Assembly (NCBI GenBank): GCA_030949945.1
Contig: JAUZRZ010000068.1
Location: 1-50,286, forward strand
Length of the DNA: 50,286 bases
Direction: 5' to 3'
From: Sulfurimonas sp.
GTDB taxonomy: Bacteria; Campylobacterota; Campylobacteria; Campylobacterales; Sulfurimonadaceae
Positions 28,807 to 38,292 of the stretch are shown one piece after another (position 1 is the stretch's first letter; every line of letters starts with the position of its first letter). Made by a program: the position numbers and the translations under genes. Below the pieces are notes generated by a model, which saw only the letters and a program-made list of their open reading frames with translations, searched no databases and was not told the origin of the DNA.

Positions 28807-29268
28807 ATGAAAGCGACGAAAACAGTATTATCACTAGCAGTGATGGGAACATTAACTTTAGGTTTTGCAGAGGTAACTACAACTATTGATGCACAGATTC
28901 AAGCTATTCAAGATGCACCAGCATCTGAACGTGTAGAGTTAATGAATGAGTTTAAAACTCAACTCTCAACTATGAATGAACAAGAGAGATCAGAAGCTAT
29001 AGCTCAGATGAGAACACAAATGCAAGCAAAAATGCAAGAGCATAGTGAATCAGGTGAGATGAATCATGAACAGATGCGAACACAAACGCGAGAACATGCT
29101 GGTGAGATGCAGATGGAACATAGTGAAGAGATGAACAGAATGCAAAATATGAATCAACAACAAGCTGGTAGTCAGTTTGGGCATGATAACGAAAGAACAG
29201 GTGGTTCAATAAATATGCAAAATGTCTCTCATGAGGCTGGAACAGGCATGTTTAGTGAGAGACATTAG
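28807..29268 (+). CDS. Met/His/Glu-rich periplasmic protein
   Basis: 153 residues with a signal peptide (TKTVLSLAVMGTLTLGFAE), then helical sequence with 20 or more Met and several His, for example MRTQMQAKMQEHSESGEMN and GEMQMEHSEEMNRMQNMN. Composition resembles small periplasmic stress or copper-binding proteins of the Spy/CpxP kind, but no family motif is certain. First gene of the operon with a TSP3 barrel and a two-component system. Confidence 0.55.
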   Translation: MKATKTVLSLAVMGTLTLGFAEVTTTIDAQIQAIQDAPASERVELMNEFKTQLSTMNEQERSEAIAQMRTQMQAKMQEHSESGEMNHEQMRTQTREHAGEMQMEHSEEMNRMQNMNQQQAGSQFGHDNERTGGSINMQNVSHEAGTGMFSERH

Positions 29269-29299
29269 TCTCTTGCTTCAAATAAATTAGGGGTTTGCG

Positions 29300-30139
29300 A
29301 TGAAAATAGTCTTAAATATTTTACTATTAGGTCTCTTTGCTAGTTCACTTTTTGCTTATGTAGATAGTGATATGGATGGTGTTGAGGATGCAAAAGACAG
29401 GTGTCCAAATACATCTTTTAGTGATTTAGTAGATATAAACGGATGTACAAAAAAAGCTTTAGTATCTCCACATCATTATGATATTATCTTTGGAGCGAGT
29501 TACTCCTCGTCTGATTATCTAACACTCAATGCAACAGATACCCTCTCTACTAATGTTCAGGTTGATTACTACTATAAAAACTTTTCCCTACAGGCATCAA
29601 CAGCTTACTTTACAACAGAGGGTAGTGGGTTTAGTGATAGTGGACTTTACGACTCCTTTATAGGTGCATCATACCAGTTTAGACCGACTCAAAATCTTGT
29701 GCTGCGTTTAGGTGCAGGGGCATTGTTACCAACATATTCGAGTAGTTTGGATAATAACAATATGGACTATACAGGAAGTCTCAATCTTAGTTATTCACTC
29801 GATAAAGTGAATTTATTTGGTGGTTACTCTTATACGATTATTAATGATGATGATGTTAATGTTGTAGATGTAGATGGTAATACAACAGCAATTTTTTATC
29901 AAAATACACAGGCCTATAGTTTTGGAGCAGGTGTTTATGCAAGTCAAAAACTTTATGTGAGTGCAGCCTATAATTCTGTAAATAGTGTATATGAAACAGT
30001 AGAAGAGATCACAACTGCTTCTGTTTATGGCTATTATAGTATAGATAAACATTGGTTCTCAACACTCTCATATGCTTATGGACTCAGTACAAGTGCGAGT
30101 GACCATTATGCTTCTATCCGTTTTGGGTACTTCTTTTAA
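29300..30139 (+). CDS. outer-membrane protein with a thrombospondin type 3 motif
   Basis: 279 residues with a signal peptide (KIVLNILLLGLFASSLFAY), then a calcium-binding TSP3 repeat DSDMDGVEDAKDRCPNTS and INGC, then a barrel of alternating strands (residues about 65 to 279) ending HYASIRFGYFF. Second in the operon, ten bases before the response regulator. It could be the output or the sensed component of the two-component system (inference). Confidence 0.7.
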   Translation: MKIVLNILLLGLFASSLFAYVDSDMDGVEDAKDRCPNTSFSDLVDINGCTKKALVSPHHYDIIFGASYSSSDYLTLNATDTLSTNVQVDYYYKNFSLQASTAYFTTEGSGFSDSGLYDSFIGASYQFRPTQNLVLRLGAGALLPTYSSSLDNNNMDYTGSLNLSYSLDKVNLFGGYSYTIINDDDVNVVDVDGNTTAIFYQNTQAYSFGAGVYASQKLYVSAAYNSVNSVYETVEEITTASVYGYYSIDKHWFSTLSYAYGLSTSASDHYASIRFGYFF

Positions 30140-30148
30140 GGAAAAAAT

Positions 30149-30787
30149 ATGAGCAGAGAGATACTTTTACTCGAAGATGACATCGAGCTAGCCGAGACAC
30201 TCAAAGAACTTTTAGAGGGTGAGAACTATAGTGTAGATATGGTTCACAATGGCAATGATGCGATAGATGCTTCTTATGAGAAAAAGTATCAACTCTATGT
30301 TTTTGACATCAATGTCCCCGATATGAATGGACTTGAACTACTAGAGTCTCTCAGGCAAGCTGATGATACAACCCCTGCAATTTTTATCTCTGCACTTGTA
30401 GATATAAACTCTATCTCAAAAGCTTTTGAGATAGGCGCAGATGACTACATAAAAAAACCATTTTTTCCACAAGAGTTGATTATCCGTGTAAATGCAAAAT
30501 TTACTCAAGTAAGCAAAGATATAATCTATAATAATCTTCGTTATGTCAGTAGTAAAAAAGAGCTGTATATGGAGGAGAAACTTCTCTCTTTAGGAGAGGT
30601 TCAAGAGTGTTTATGTGATATTTTTATGACAAATATTGGGAATACTTTGGATAAAGGTATATTGATGGATTGTCTTGTGAGTGCTTCAGATACAGCACTT
30701 CGTGTAGCTATAAATAAGCTAAAGCAGACTACCTCTTTGCCTATTAAAAATGTACGTGGTGTGGGGTATATACTTGAAAAAAGTTGA
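30149..30787 (+). CDS. OmpR-family response regulator
   Basis: 212 residues: receiver domain (REILLLEDDIELAETL, phospho-acceptor in LYVFDINVPDMNGLELL, IKKPFFPQEL) and a winged helix ending KNVRGVGYILEKS. Overlaps the kinase gene by 14 bases. The operon starts with CTAACA repeats, so autoregulation is plausible, and it is the best candidate to bind the other two CTAACA promoters in the window. Confidence 0.93.
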   Translation: MSREILLLEDDIELAETLKELLEGENYSVDMVHNGNDAIDASYEKKYQLYVFDINVPDMNGLELLESLRQADDTTPAIFISALVDINSISKAFEIGADDYIKKPFFPQELIIRVNAKFTQVSKDIIYNNLRYVSSKKELYMEEKLLSLGEVQECLCDIFMTNIGNTLDKGILMDCLVSASDTALRVAINKLKQTTSLPIKNVRGVGYILEKS

Positions 30788-31805
30788 ACTTGAATCTCTT
30801 ATAAAAAGTTTTATACTCTTTTTTGTGTCCCAAAGCCTTTTACTAGGCACACTCTTCTTTTTTGAATATACCAAAGAGATAAAGAGTCTTGATGAGTCAC
30901 TTTTTAATGAGATGCGAGTCTGTAGCTATGATTTAAGATGTGATAACTTTAGCATAGATTTTGTGCCAAAAGATAAGTTTGAAGTTTACAAACTTTATAA
31001 GGATGAAGATGGTTTGAGTGGCTATTTTAGTATAGGTGCTTCACAAAAAAATTCTATGAAGATACACTATAATAAAAAAGATTATGAACAAGATATACTC
31101 TCAATTCAAAAAGATTTAGCACTGAAGCTTTTCATAGTTTTAGTTATTATAATTTTGCTCTCCATAGTTTTCTCTTTTTACACTCTCTCTCCCTTACGTA
31201 ATGCCTTAAAAATGACAGAAGAGTTTATAAAAGACATCTTACATGACTTCAACACTCCACTCTCGACCCTGCGTTTAAATGTCTCCATGCTCAAAACCGA
31301 AATAGGCGAAAACAAAAAAATATCACGAATAGAAAACACAGTACAAAATATCCTAAACCTACAATCAAACCTGCGTTCATATCTCAGTAATCATGCTCTA
31401 CAAAAAGAGAGATTTGATATAAAAGAATTTTTGCAAGAGAGAGTGTCGCTTTTAGAAAAGAACTACAAACAAGTACGTTTTATACTTGAAGTCTCATCAG
31501 TGCAAGTAGAGTTAAACAGAGACTCTTTTGGACGAATAGTTGATAACATCCTCTCAAACGCAGCAAAATATAATAAACAAAATGGTGAAGTAAAAATAGT
31601 GCTAGAGGATAACAAGCTCATTATCAGCGACACAGGAAAAGGTATTAAAAATCCCAAGAGAGTTTTTGAGCGTTTTTATAAAGAACAAGATAGAGGTATA
31701 GGCATAGGTCTGCACATAGTTAAAAAGTTATGTGATGAGATGGGAATAGAGATAAGTGTTGAGAGTGAAGTAGGTAAGGGAAGTATATTTACTTTAGTTT
31801 TGTAA
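30774..31805 (+). CDS. sensor histidine kinase
   Basis: About 343 residues from TTG 30774 (KKVELESLIKSFILFFVSQS); ATG 30750 in the same frame would extend it into the wing of the regulator and is less likely. Two membrane helices (about 10 to 30 and 115 to 135) flank a small periplasmic domain with two Cys (VCSYDLRCD). HisKA has the acceptor in IKDILHDFNTPLSTLRLN, and the ATPase has VDNILSNAAKYN, SDTGKGI and GIGIGLHIVKKL. The paired Cys in the sensor could react to metal or redox (inference). Confidence 0.91.
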   Translation: MKKVELESLIKSFILFFVSQSLLLGTLFFFEYTKEIKSLDESLFNEMRVCSYDLRCDNFSIDFVPKDKFEVYKLYKDEDGLSGYFSIGASQKNSMKIHYNKKDYEQDILSIQKDLALKLFIVLVIIILLSIVFSFYTLSPLRNALKMTEEFIKDILHDFNTPLSTLRLNVSMLKTEIGENKKISRIENTVQNILNLQSNLRSYLSNHALQKERFDIKEFLQERVSLLEKNYKQVRFILEVSSVQVELNRDSFGRIVDNILSNAAKYNKQNGEVKIVLEDNKLIISDTGKGIKNPKRVFERFYKEQDRGIGIGLHIVKKLCDEMGIEISVESEVGKGSIFTLVL

Positions 31806-31848
31806 GTTGTCATCAGTTTTTAACTAAACAGAGAGTATAATTCTCACT

Positions 31849-33517
31849 ATGATTGCACAAGACTCCATAGAAGCCCTTAAAGCTCGACTTGATATTGTTG
31901 ATGTTGTAGGGAGCTATATAGAGCTTAAAAAAGCAGGGGGTAACTTTAAAGCCCCTTGTCCCTTCCACGATGAAAAATCCCCCTCTTTTGTAGTAAGTCC
32001 ACAGAAGCAGATATATCACTGTTTTGGATGTGGAAATGGCGGAGATTCAGTAAAATTTGTGATGGAATATGAGAAGCTTAACTACCCAGAAGCACTTGAA
32101 AAGTTAGCGGAAAATTATAACTTTACACTCACTCATACAGATAAGAAACATAACAAACCTCGCTCACAAGTTATGGAAAAGCTTAACCAATGGTATCAGA
32201 CTCTTCTCACACAAAATAGGACAGCATCAGAGTATGTAAAAGATAGAGGGATTTATGAGAGTAGTATCGAGAAGTTTGGCATAGGGTATGCACCTGATTC
32301 AAACGCTACTCTAAACTATATAAGAAAAGAGCAGTTTGCTATAAAAGAAGCTATAGATATGGGAGTAGTTGGTTACGAGCCAAGCCGTAACCAAACTTAT
32401 GCTCGTTTTATAGAGAGAGTTACTTTTCCTATTCACTCAGCAAATGGAAGCATAGTTGGTTTTGGTGGTCGTACTATCACAGGACATCAAGCAAAGTATG
32501 TAAACTCTCCTGAAACGGCTTACTTTAACAAGTCACGTTTACTCTATGCTTATCATTTAGCTAAAAAAGCACTTTATAAAAAAGAAGAGATTATTATCAC
32601 AGAGGGTTATCTAGATGTTATTATGCTTCATCAAGCAGGGTTTGATAACGCAGTAGCCACTCTTGGAACAGCACTAACAGTTGAACACCTACCCCTTTTG
32701 AGAAAAGGAACTCCTAGAGTTGTTATGGCTTATGATGGAGATAAAGCGGGTCGTGCAGCCGCACTCAAAGCCTCTAAACTTTTAAGTGCTAGTGGATTTA
32801 ACGGGGGTGTTGTAGTCTTTGAGGGAGGGCTTGACCCTGCAGATATGGTAAAAGATGGTAGAGTTGAAGAACTCTCAGAGATGTTTCGCTCACCAAAAGC
32901 TTTTATAGAGTTTGTTTTAGATGAGATACTCTCTTTGTTTGATTTAAGTAATCCTAAGGAGAAAGAGTCTTGTATGGGTGAGGGTGTAAGCTACTTAAAA
33001 ACTCTCTCTCCTCTGCTTCAAGAGGAGTACAAAACATATCTTGCCTCGCGTTTAGGTGGGATGGGAGTCTCTCCATCTCTTGTAAAGCTCCACTCTAATA
33101 ATCCTCAAAATAACAATACCCATCTTTTACAAAAAAACTCTCATAAAGATTTTTGGGAATTAGCCCTCATCAAAACAATTATAGAAAAACCACACTTTAT
33201 AGACCAGATACTTGATGTTCTTGACCCTTCACTTTTGCAGTTTCACTCTAGAGAATTTTCTTTAGCCTTAGCTGGAAAAACAGATGCACCAGAACTTATG
33301 TCTATACTAGTAGATGAGAGCATAGTTATTTTGGAAGATGAAGATGCTTTAAATGCAGAATTGCTGACCTTTTTTATCAAAATATTACGAGAGAGAGTTG
33401 CGTAAAGTAAATCTTGCACAAAATATCTCCTTTGAAGAGAAGGCTTTCTACATAAGAAAATTTCGTGGAAAAATAGCAAAACTCAAACAAGGAATACTTG
33501 TAAGTCTTAATGACTGA
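31849..33517 (+). CDS. dnaG: DNA primase (one frameshift near 33395)
   Basis: About 556 residues when restored. The zinc-binding domain has CPFHDEKSPSFVVSP and HCFGCGNGGDSVKF. The TOPRIM core has IITEGYLDVIMLHQAGFDNA and MAYDGDKAGRAAALKA. The C-terminal helicase-binding region ends with a frame that stops at 33405, but one base fewer gives RLRKVNLAQNISFEEKAFYI and a normal tail ending LVSLND at 33517. Synthesises RNA primers for replication. Confidence 0.95.
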
Positions 33518-33631
33518 TATTTAAAGTGTTACTTTTCTACCCACATAAAATTATACTCAAATAATATTTCAATAACATATTCTTATAGCACTATAAAATG
33601 TAAAAGCCTTACTTGAGGAGCTTCTTTGAAT

Positions 33632-33677
33632 TTATATCACACTAATGTGATATAAAAATAATGTATTTGTGATATAA
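33632..33677. promoter_or_regulatory. perfect palindrome plus half-site upstream of the sulfide dehydrogenase operon
   Basis: TTATATCACA-CTAA-TGTGATATAA (33632-33655) has perfect 10-bp arms, and the same half TGTGATATAA recurs at 33668. The TGTGA..TCACA-like core resembles Crp/Fnr-family operators, but here the arms are inverted and longer. It lies about 185 bases before the flavoprotein start. Confidence 0.55.
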
Positions 33678-33796
33678 CATATATTAATATAAGCAAAATT
33701 TATGATAATTATTTTTGTTTAAATTAAATTTAAAATATTTATCACGGTATTTAAGCTTAAAGCGATATTAATAACTCTACTATTTCTAAGTCAGAG

Positions 33797-33817
33797 AAAA
33801 TCTGTTCGATAGATTTT
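33797..33817 (+). terminator. terminator-like hairpin in the flavoprotein leader
   Basis: AAAATCT-GTTCGAT-AGATTTT followed by TTC. A 7-bp stem with a T-run 23 bases before the start codon looks like an intrinsic terminator or attenuator within the leader. GC content of the stem is low, so strength is doubtful. Confidence 0.4.
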
Positions 33818-33839
33818 TTCAAAAAATAAGGGAGTTATT

Positions 33840-35242
33840 ATGAGTATGAATCGTAGAAGCGCAATTAAAATAGGTACTGTAGGTGTAGCTGCAGCAGTAG
33901 TTGCAGGGACTGTGAGTGGTTGTAATGGAGAGGCATCTCCTGCTAAAGCACAAACTAAAAGTAATACATTAGGAAAACACAATGTAGTTATCATAGGTGG
34001 TGGTTTTGGTGGTTTAACTGTTGCTAATAATTTAATGAAAAAGAATAAAGGGCTAGATGTTTTAGTTATTGAAAAAAGAGACACCTTTATGTCTTGTCCT
34101 GTTTCAAATACTTATTTAGGAAAACTAGAGGGTATGAACTTAGGAACATTCGTTTTTGATTATGCTCAAGTAGTTGATAAATATGGTTATAAAATGTTGA
34201 AGTCAGAAGTTGTTTCAATAGACCGTGCTAACAAAACTGTCACTACAGCTAAAGGGGTAGTAGGATATGAAATTCTTGTTCTTGCTCCTGGTATCGCATA
34301 CAACTATGAAAATCAATTTCCAAAATGGTCAAAAGATAAAATAGCAGAAGTTCAAAGAAAAGCACCTGCTGCACTTATCCCAGGTTCAGAGCATGTGGCA
34401 CTAGAGAGAATGCTTGCAAATATGGATGATGGAAATGTTGTTATCAGTGTACCAAGTGGTAAGTTTCGCTGTCCTCCAGCACCATTTGAGAGAGCATGTA
34501 TGATAGCTGCTTACATGGATAAAGAGGATATTAAAGGGAAGGTAATTATTCTAAACCCTAAAGAAAAGTTTGCTAAGTATGGTGCATTTATGGAGTCGTT
34601 TAAAGATTTGTATGCAGATAGAATTGTTTATATGCCTAATGCTAGAGTAAATGATGTTGATGTGGATGGTAAAACTGTTAGCTTTATGCAAGAGGTTGGA
34701 ACAGGAAAAAGAGATGAAGATAATGATGAAATAACTAAAACAGTTCAAAAAACTATGAGTTATGAAGTTCTGAATCTTATGCCAGATAATAAAGCAAATC
34801 CAGTAATAGAGATGGCTTCTATAAATACTGTACCAGGGTCATTTCATAAAGTTGTGATGAATGGTTGTTCTTTCAAACTGCTACAGATAAAGATGTATAT
34901 GCTGTTGGTGATGTTGTAGGTCATGCTATACCACCAAGTGGACAAACTGCAGTTTGGGCTGGAAAACAGTGTGCTAATGAGATAACAGCACGTTTTGCAG
35001 GTAAAGCATATACACTTGCCGTGAAGAGTAAAGCAGTAAATGCAGGGAATGTTTGCTACTCAATGGTTGGAGATAATCCAGAAGAAGCAATTATGGTTAC
35101 ACATGATTTTTCATGGACAGGTAAGACTATTAAAGGTAAGGGTCATGTACCTAAAGCGGCATCTGGGAAGTATCGCTCAACTGGTACAGGAAAAGCATTA
35201 CGTAACTGGTACTCAGGGATTACAGCTGATCTTTTTTCATAA
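33840..35242 (+). CDS. flavocytochrome c sulfide dehydrogenase flavoprotein (FccB/SoxF-like; one frameshift near 34870)
   Basis: About 467 residues when restored. A twin-arginine signal (MNRRSAIKIGTVGVAAAVVA) exports the folded FAD protein. The FAD motif is VVIIGGGFGGLTVANNL, a redox Cys is in TFMSCPVSNTYLGKLEG, and the second FAD contact is DVYAVGDVVGHAIPPSGQTA. The C-terminal FCSD domain contains NVCYSMVGDNPEEAI and ends ALRNWYSGITADLF. Oxidises sulfide in the periplasm. The frame breaks in TTCAAAC near 34870. A cytochrome partner is not adjacent; a Rieske protein follows instead. Confidence 0.87.
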
Positions 35243-35251
35243 AAAGAGTAA

Positions 35252-35986
35252 ATGATGGACAGAAGAAATTTTTTAAAAATAACAAGTGTCAGTGGTGTTA
35301 TGATAGCTCTAGCACCATCAACTATATCAGGACAACTTCGTGCTGATGATGGTAGACTTTTTGAGGCCTATGAAAAAGTACAACTCGTTGATGCTAATGG
35401 CATAGCATTAAAAGCTGGAGAGTTAACACAAGAGGTAAATTATATTTTTAATTACCCTTTTGTTGGTACACCAGCAATTCTTCTTGATTTAGGTAAAGAG
35501 ACACAAAAAGATGTAAAACTGACATCAGAAGATGGGGAAACATATATATGGAAAGGTGGTGTTGGAGCTAAGGGGGCTATTGTTGCATACTCTGCAATTT
35601 GTTCTCATCAGTTAGCACATCCAACACCAGATAATAGTATTTTACAGTATTTACAAAGGGGTAAAACTACTATGGCATGTAAACAAAAAGGTGGATTGAT
35701 TGTTTGTTCATCACATCTCTCTGCTTTTGATCCACTACAGGGATGTAAAAAAGTTTCAGGACCAGCCGAGCAAGCTTTAGCATCTATAATTATAGAAGTA
35801 GCTGAGGATGATACTTTGTGGGTATCTGCTGTATTGGGACCAGATAAGTTTCATGAGTATTTTAAGCGCTACAAGGTTGAAATGAAGAAGTACTATGGAG
35901 GGAAAAGAAAAGCAAAAAAACGGGTTCAAAATAGTGCACCTACTATTGTGCTCAATGAGTACACAAAAGAGGTTATTGAGTACTAA
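35252..35986 (+). CDS. Tat-exported Rieske iron-sulfur protein
   Basis: 244 residues. A twin-arginine signal (DRRNFLKITSVSGVMIALAP), then a Rieske domain with ligands C-S-H in AICSHQLAHPTP and C-S-S-H in LIVCSSHLSAFDPLQG. The second Cys of each motif that forms the disulfide in bc1-type Rieske proteins is absent, which usually lowers the potential. Basic C terminus (GGKRKAKKRVQ). Ten bases after the flavoprotein, so probably its redox partner; cytochrome bc1 genes are not present. Confidence 0.82.
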   Translation: MMDRRNFLKITSVSGVMIALAPSTISGQLRADDGRLFEAYEKVQLVDANGIALKAGELTQEVNYIFNYPFVGTPAILLDLGKETQKDVKLTSEDGETYIWKGGVGAKGAIVAYSAICSHQLAHPTPDNSILQYLQRGKTTMACKQKGGLIVCSSHLSAFDPLQGCKKVSGPAEQALASIIIEVAEDDTLWVSAVLGPDKFHEYFKRYKVEMKKYYGGKRKAKKRVQNSAPTIVLNEYTKEVIEY

Positions 35987-36058
35987 ATAAAGGGTTTAAC
36001 AAACTATATGGTGTAGGCATCGCCTATGAATGTTTTTATAAAAGAAAAAGGAAAAAAA

Positions 36059-37569
36059 ATGAAAAGAATTAAAATGAGTGCAGTAGCAATGTTAATGTTG
36101 TCAAGTAGTGTATATGCAGTAGATGTTACTACAAATAATCCAAGTGATATATATAGTTTACCATCTCCAGAGCCTACTGAGAAGTTTAAAATATCTGAAC
36201 ACAAGATGAAGGCAATTGGTCATATTAAGTTATGGTATCAAACTATGAACCATGGTGGTGTAGATGGTGGTGATGGAAGGCTTTTTTAATAGGCAAATAA
36301 GTGGTGCAAATGAGTGGATGAGTGTGAGTGCTCACCTAAAAATTACTGGAGATGTTAATGATACATTTTCTTATGGTATAGCAGTACAAGGTGCATCATC
36401 TATGGGGACTAACTCATACTTAGCAGTTGCTGAAGCAGTTCGTCCAGTGAGTGGAGCGGATGCAGGTTCTGAAAAAATTCCATTTTGGTTTAGTGAAATG
36501 TATGGAATATATACAACTGGAAATACTAAGTTTAAAATGGGACGAATGGAGCTAGATACACCGATGAGTTTATACTGAAAAGTGGAATGCAGTTACAAAT
36601 ACTTTTGAGGCTGTGACTCTAACAAACACAGATATACCAAATACAAAACTGATGGGAATGTGGCTAGCAAAAGGAAATGGTGCTACTACAAAATTTGATG
36701 AAGCTCCTCAAGTCTTTGGAGCAGAAGAGACATATACGGGCTATATGCAATATGATTACGATCACGACAATAATAGCTCTACTGCTAATAAAACTATAAG
36801 CAGAGCAGGAATGCTTGTAGCGGGTGTTAAAAACAATAGTATCTCTAATATTCCTCTTCAAGCTTGGTATTACATTGCACCAGATGCAGTACAAGCTTTT
36901 TGGTTACAAGGAGATATAAAAGGGAAAGATTTAGGATTTGTTCAAAAGGCTTCACTTAGTCTGATAGGAGCAGGTAATGGTACAACTGGAGCACTGAAAA
37001 AGTGCTATAGAGGGTGGCAGTACATTTGGTAATACTCAAACAAATACAAAAGATACTTATGCAGTAGCTACTAAACTAACAGCAGCTGTAGGTGGCATAA
37101 CTCTTTATGGAGCAGCATCTAAGACAAGTTCAGGAAATCTTCCTATCGCAAACAGTGCAACAAATTATAAGAAAACAAGACTTCCAACAGCATCTGTTTT
37201 TAACGATGGTATGGTAGCAGCACAACCCAAACTACAGCATTTAAAGTTGGTGCATCTACAAAATTTGGTAAAGTAAGTTCAATCGCACTCTCTTATGGTA
37301 ACTATACAGTTGGAGAAAATGCAGGCTATATGCAACCAAACCAAAAATCTGGTGGACCAGCATCTGGTGGTTGGCTTGCAAACAACAGAGGAGAAGATGT
37401 AGATATGAATGAGATTGACTTGATTTTAAGTACAAAGTATAAAGACATTAAGATGAAAGCAATTTATGTTTATCTAGATAAAACTTATGTGCCAGGTACA
37501 AATGATGCTTCCACATACGGAACAGATGATAATCATGTCCTACGTTTAATCGCATCTCTAGCATTCTAA
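36059..37569 (+). CDS. Opr-type outer-membrane porin (about four frameshifts)
   Basis: About 500 residues when restored, with a signal peptide (KMSAVAMLMLSSSVYAVD). Pieces read through ...MKAIGHIKLWYQTMNHGG, GRMELDTPMS, then TEKWNAVTNTFEAVTLTN, MGMWLAKGN and a last segment HVLRLIASLAF with the terminal Phe. DTP...TEKWN..TFEA is typical of Campylobacterota porins. Breaks lie near 36283, 36575, 37010 and 37220; each time another frame resumes. Start ATG 36059 is chosen over an upstream ATG (36026) because of the signal peptide and the AAAGGAAA site. It follows the Rieske gene and may let sulfur compounds in. Confidence 0.8.
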
Positions 37570-37633
37570 GATAGAGATATTATTACTTCATATAGTCTTA
37601 CATAAGGCTATATGAACCTTATTGTTTAAAAAT

Positions 37634-37700
37634 AAGTTTTTCATTTGGTTACAGATTAACTCTCTCCTTATTCAAAGGTCTGTAATCAAATGAAAAGTTT
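37634..37700. repeat. long imperfect inverted repeat after the porin gene
   Basis: TCATTTGGTTACAGA (37641-37655) and TCTGTAATCAAATGA (37679-37693) pair at 14 of 15 positions around a 23-base loop, and pairing extends weakly to about 22 bp. Too long for an ordinary terminator; possibly the porin terminator or a stability element. Confidence 0.6.
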
Positions 37701-37750
37701 ATACGTATTTTCGGTATACTTAAAGTAGATTTTTTTTTGAAGGTGATTTT

Positions 37751-38170
37751 ATGGCCGGAATACATTTTACATTTGACAATTTTAAAGAACTACTGAGTTT
37801 GAACATGGGAATCTCTCAAAGGCTCGATGAAAACAGAGCTGAGAGTTTTACACTTTTGTATTGCAGTTTTGAAGGTATAGCACAAGATATAGTAGATACA
37901 TGTTTGAGTGAAATACTACGAACATCAGATGCTATAGTTAATGATGGAAGTGACTACTTTTTTATCCTGCCTTATACAGATAAGTATGGTGCAGAGATAG
38001 TTAAGAAAATGTTTGATGACTTTTTTGCGCAACATTTAGGTGCTTTTTTACTTGCATATCCTGCTGATGGAGAAGATGCTGTAACATTGATGAGCAACAT
38101 GCAAGATAGTACAAGTACATTTTTAAAAAATGACTTGCACTGCTTAGATAAGTTCACTAGAAGTTATTAA
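37751..38170 (+). CDS. degenerate GGDEF-like protein
   Basis: 139 residues matching only the central part of a GGDEF domain: a strand (FTLLYCSFEG), a helix, LRTSDAIVNDGSDYFFILPY where GGDEF should be, then a helix and ending FLLAYPADGEDAVTLM. DGSDYF replaces GGDEF, so cyclase activity is unlikely. It may bind a nucleotide or act as a structural regulator. No membrane segment. It is preceded by a possible TATACT -10 and followed by repeat copy B. Confidence 0.55.
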   Translation: MAGIHFTFDNFKELLSLNMGISQRLDENRAESFTLLYCSFEGIAQDIVDTCLSEILRTSDAIVNDGSDYFFILPYTDKYGAEIVKKMFDDFFAQHLGAFLLAYPADGEDAVTLMSNMQDSTSTFLKNDLHCLDKFTRSY

Positions 38171-38180
38171 CTAATTTTAG

Positions 38181-38292
38181 AGACTATAAGGAGCGAAGCC
38201 CCTTATAGTCGCAGGGACAAATCTTGTCCCTACAACCCCCTAAAGTTATAAAAAAGAAGCTTTTTTAAGAAAAGTTTGTAGCATCAGTTATT
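38181..38292. repeat. dispersed ~110-bp repeat, copy B (inverted relative to copy A)
   Basis: Reverse complement of 7339-7447 with a handful of differences, mostly at the distal end. It carries the same CTATAAGG...CCTTATAG hairpin and GGGACAA..TTGTCCC palindrome. It sits between two convergent genes, as copy A does, and overlaps the last codons of the minus-strand gene. Confidence 0.85.
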
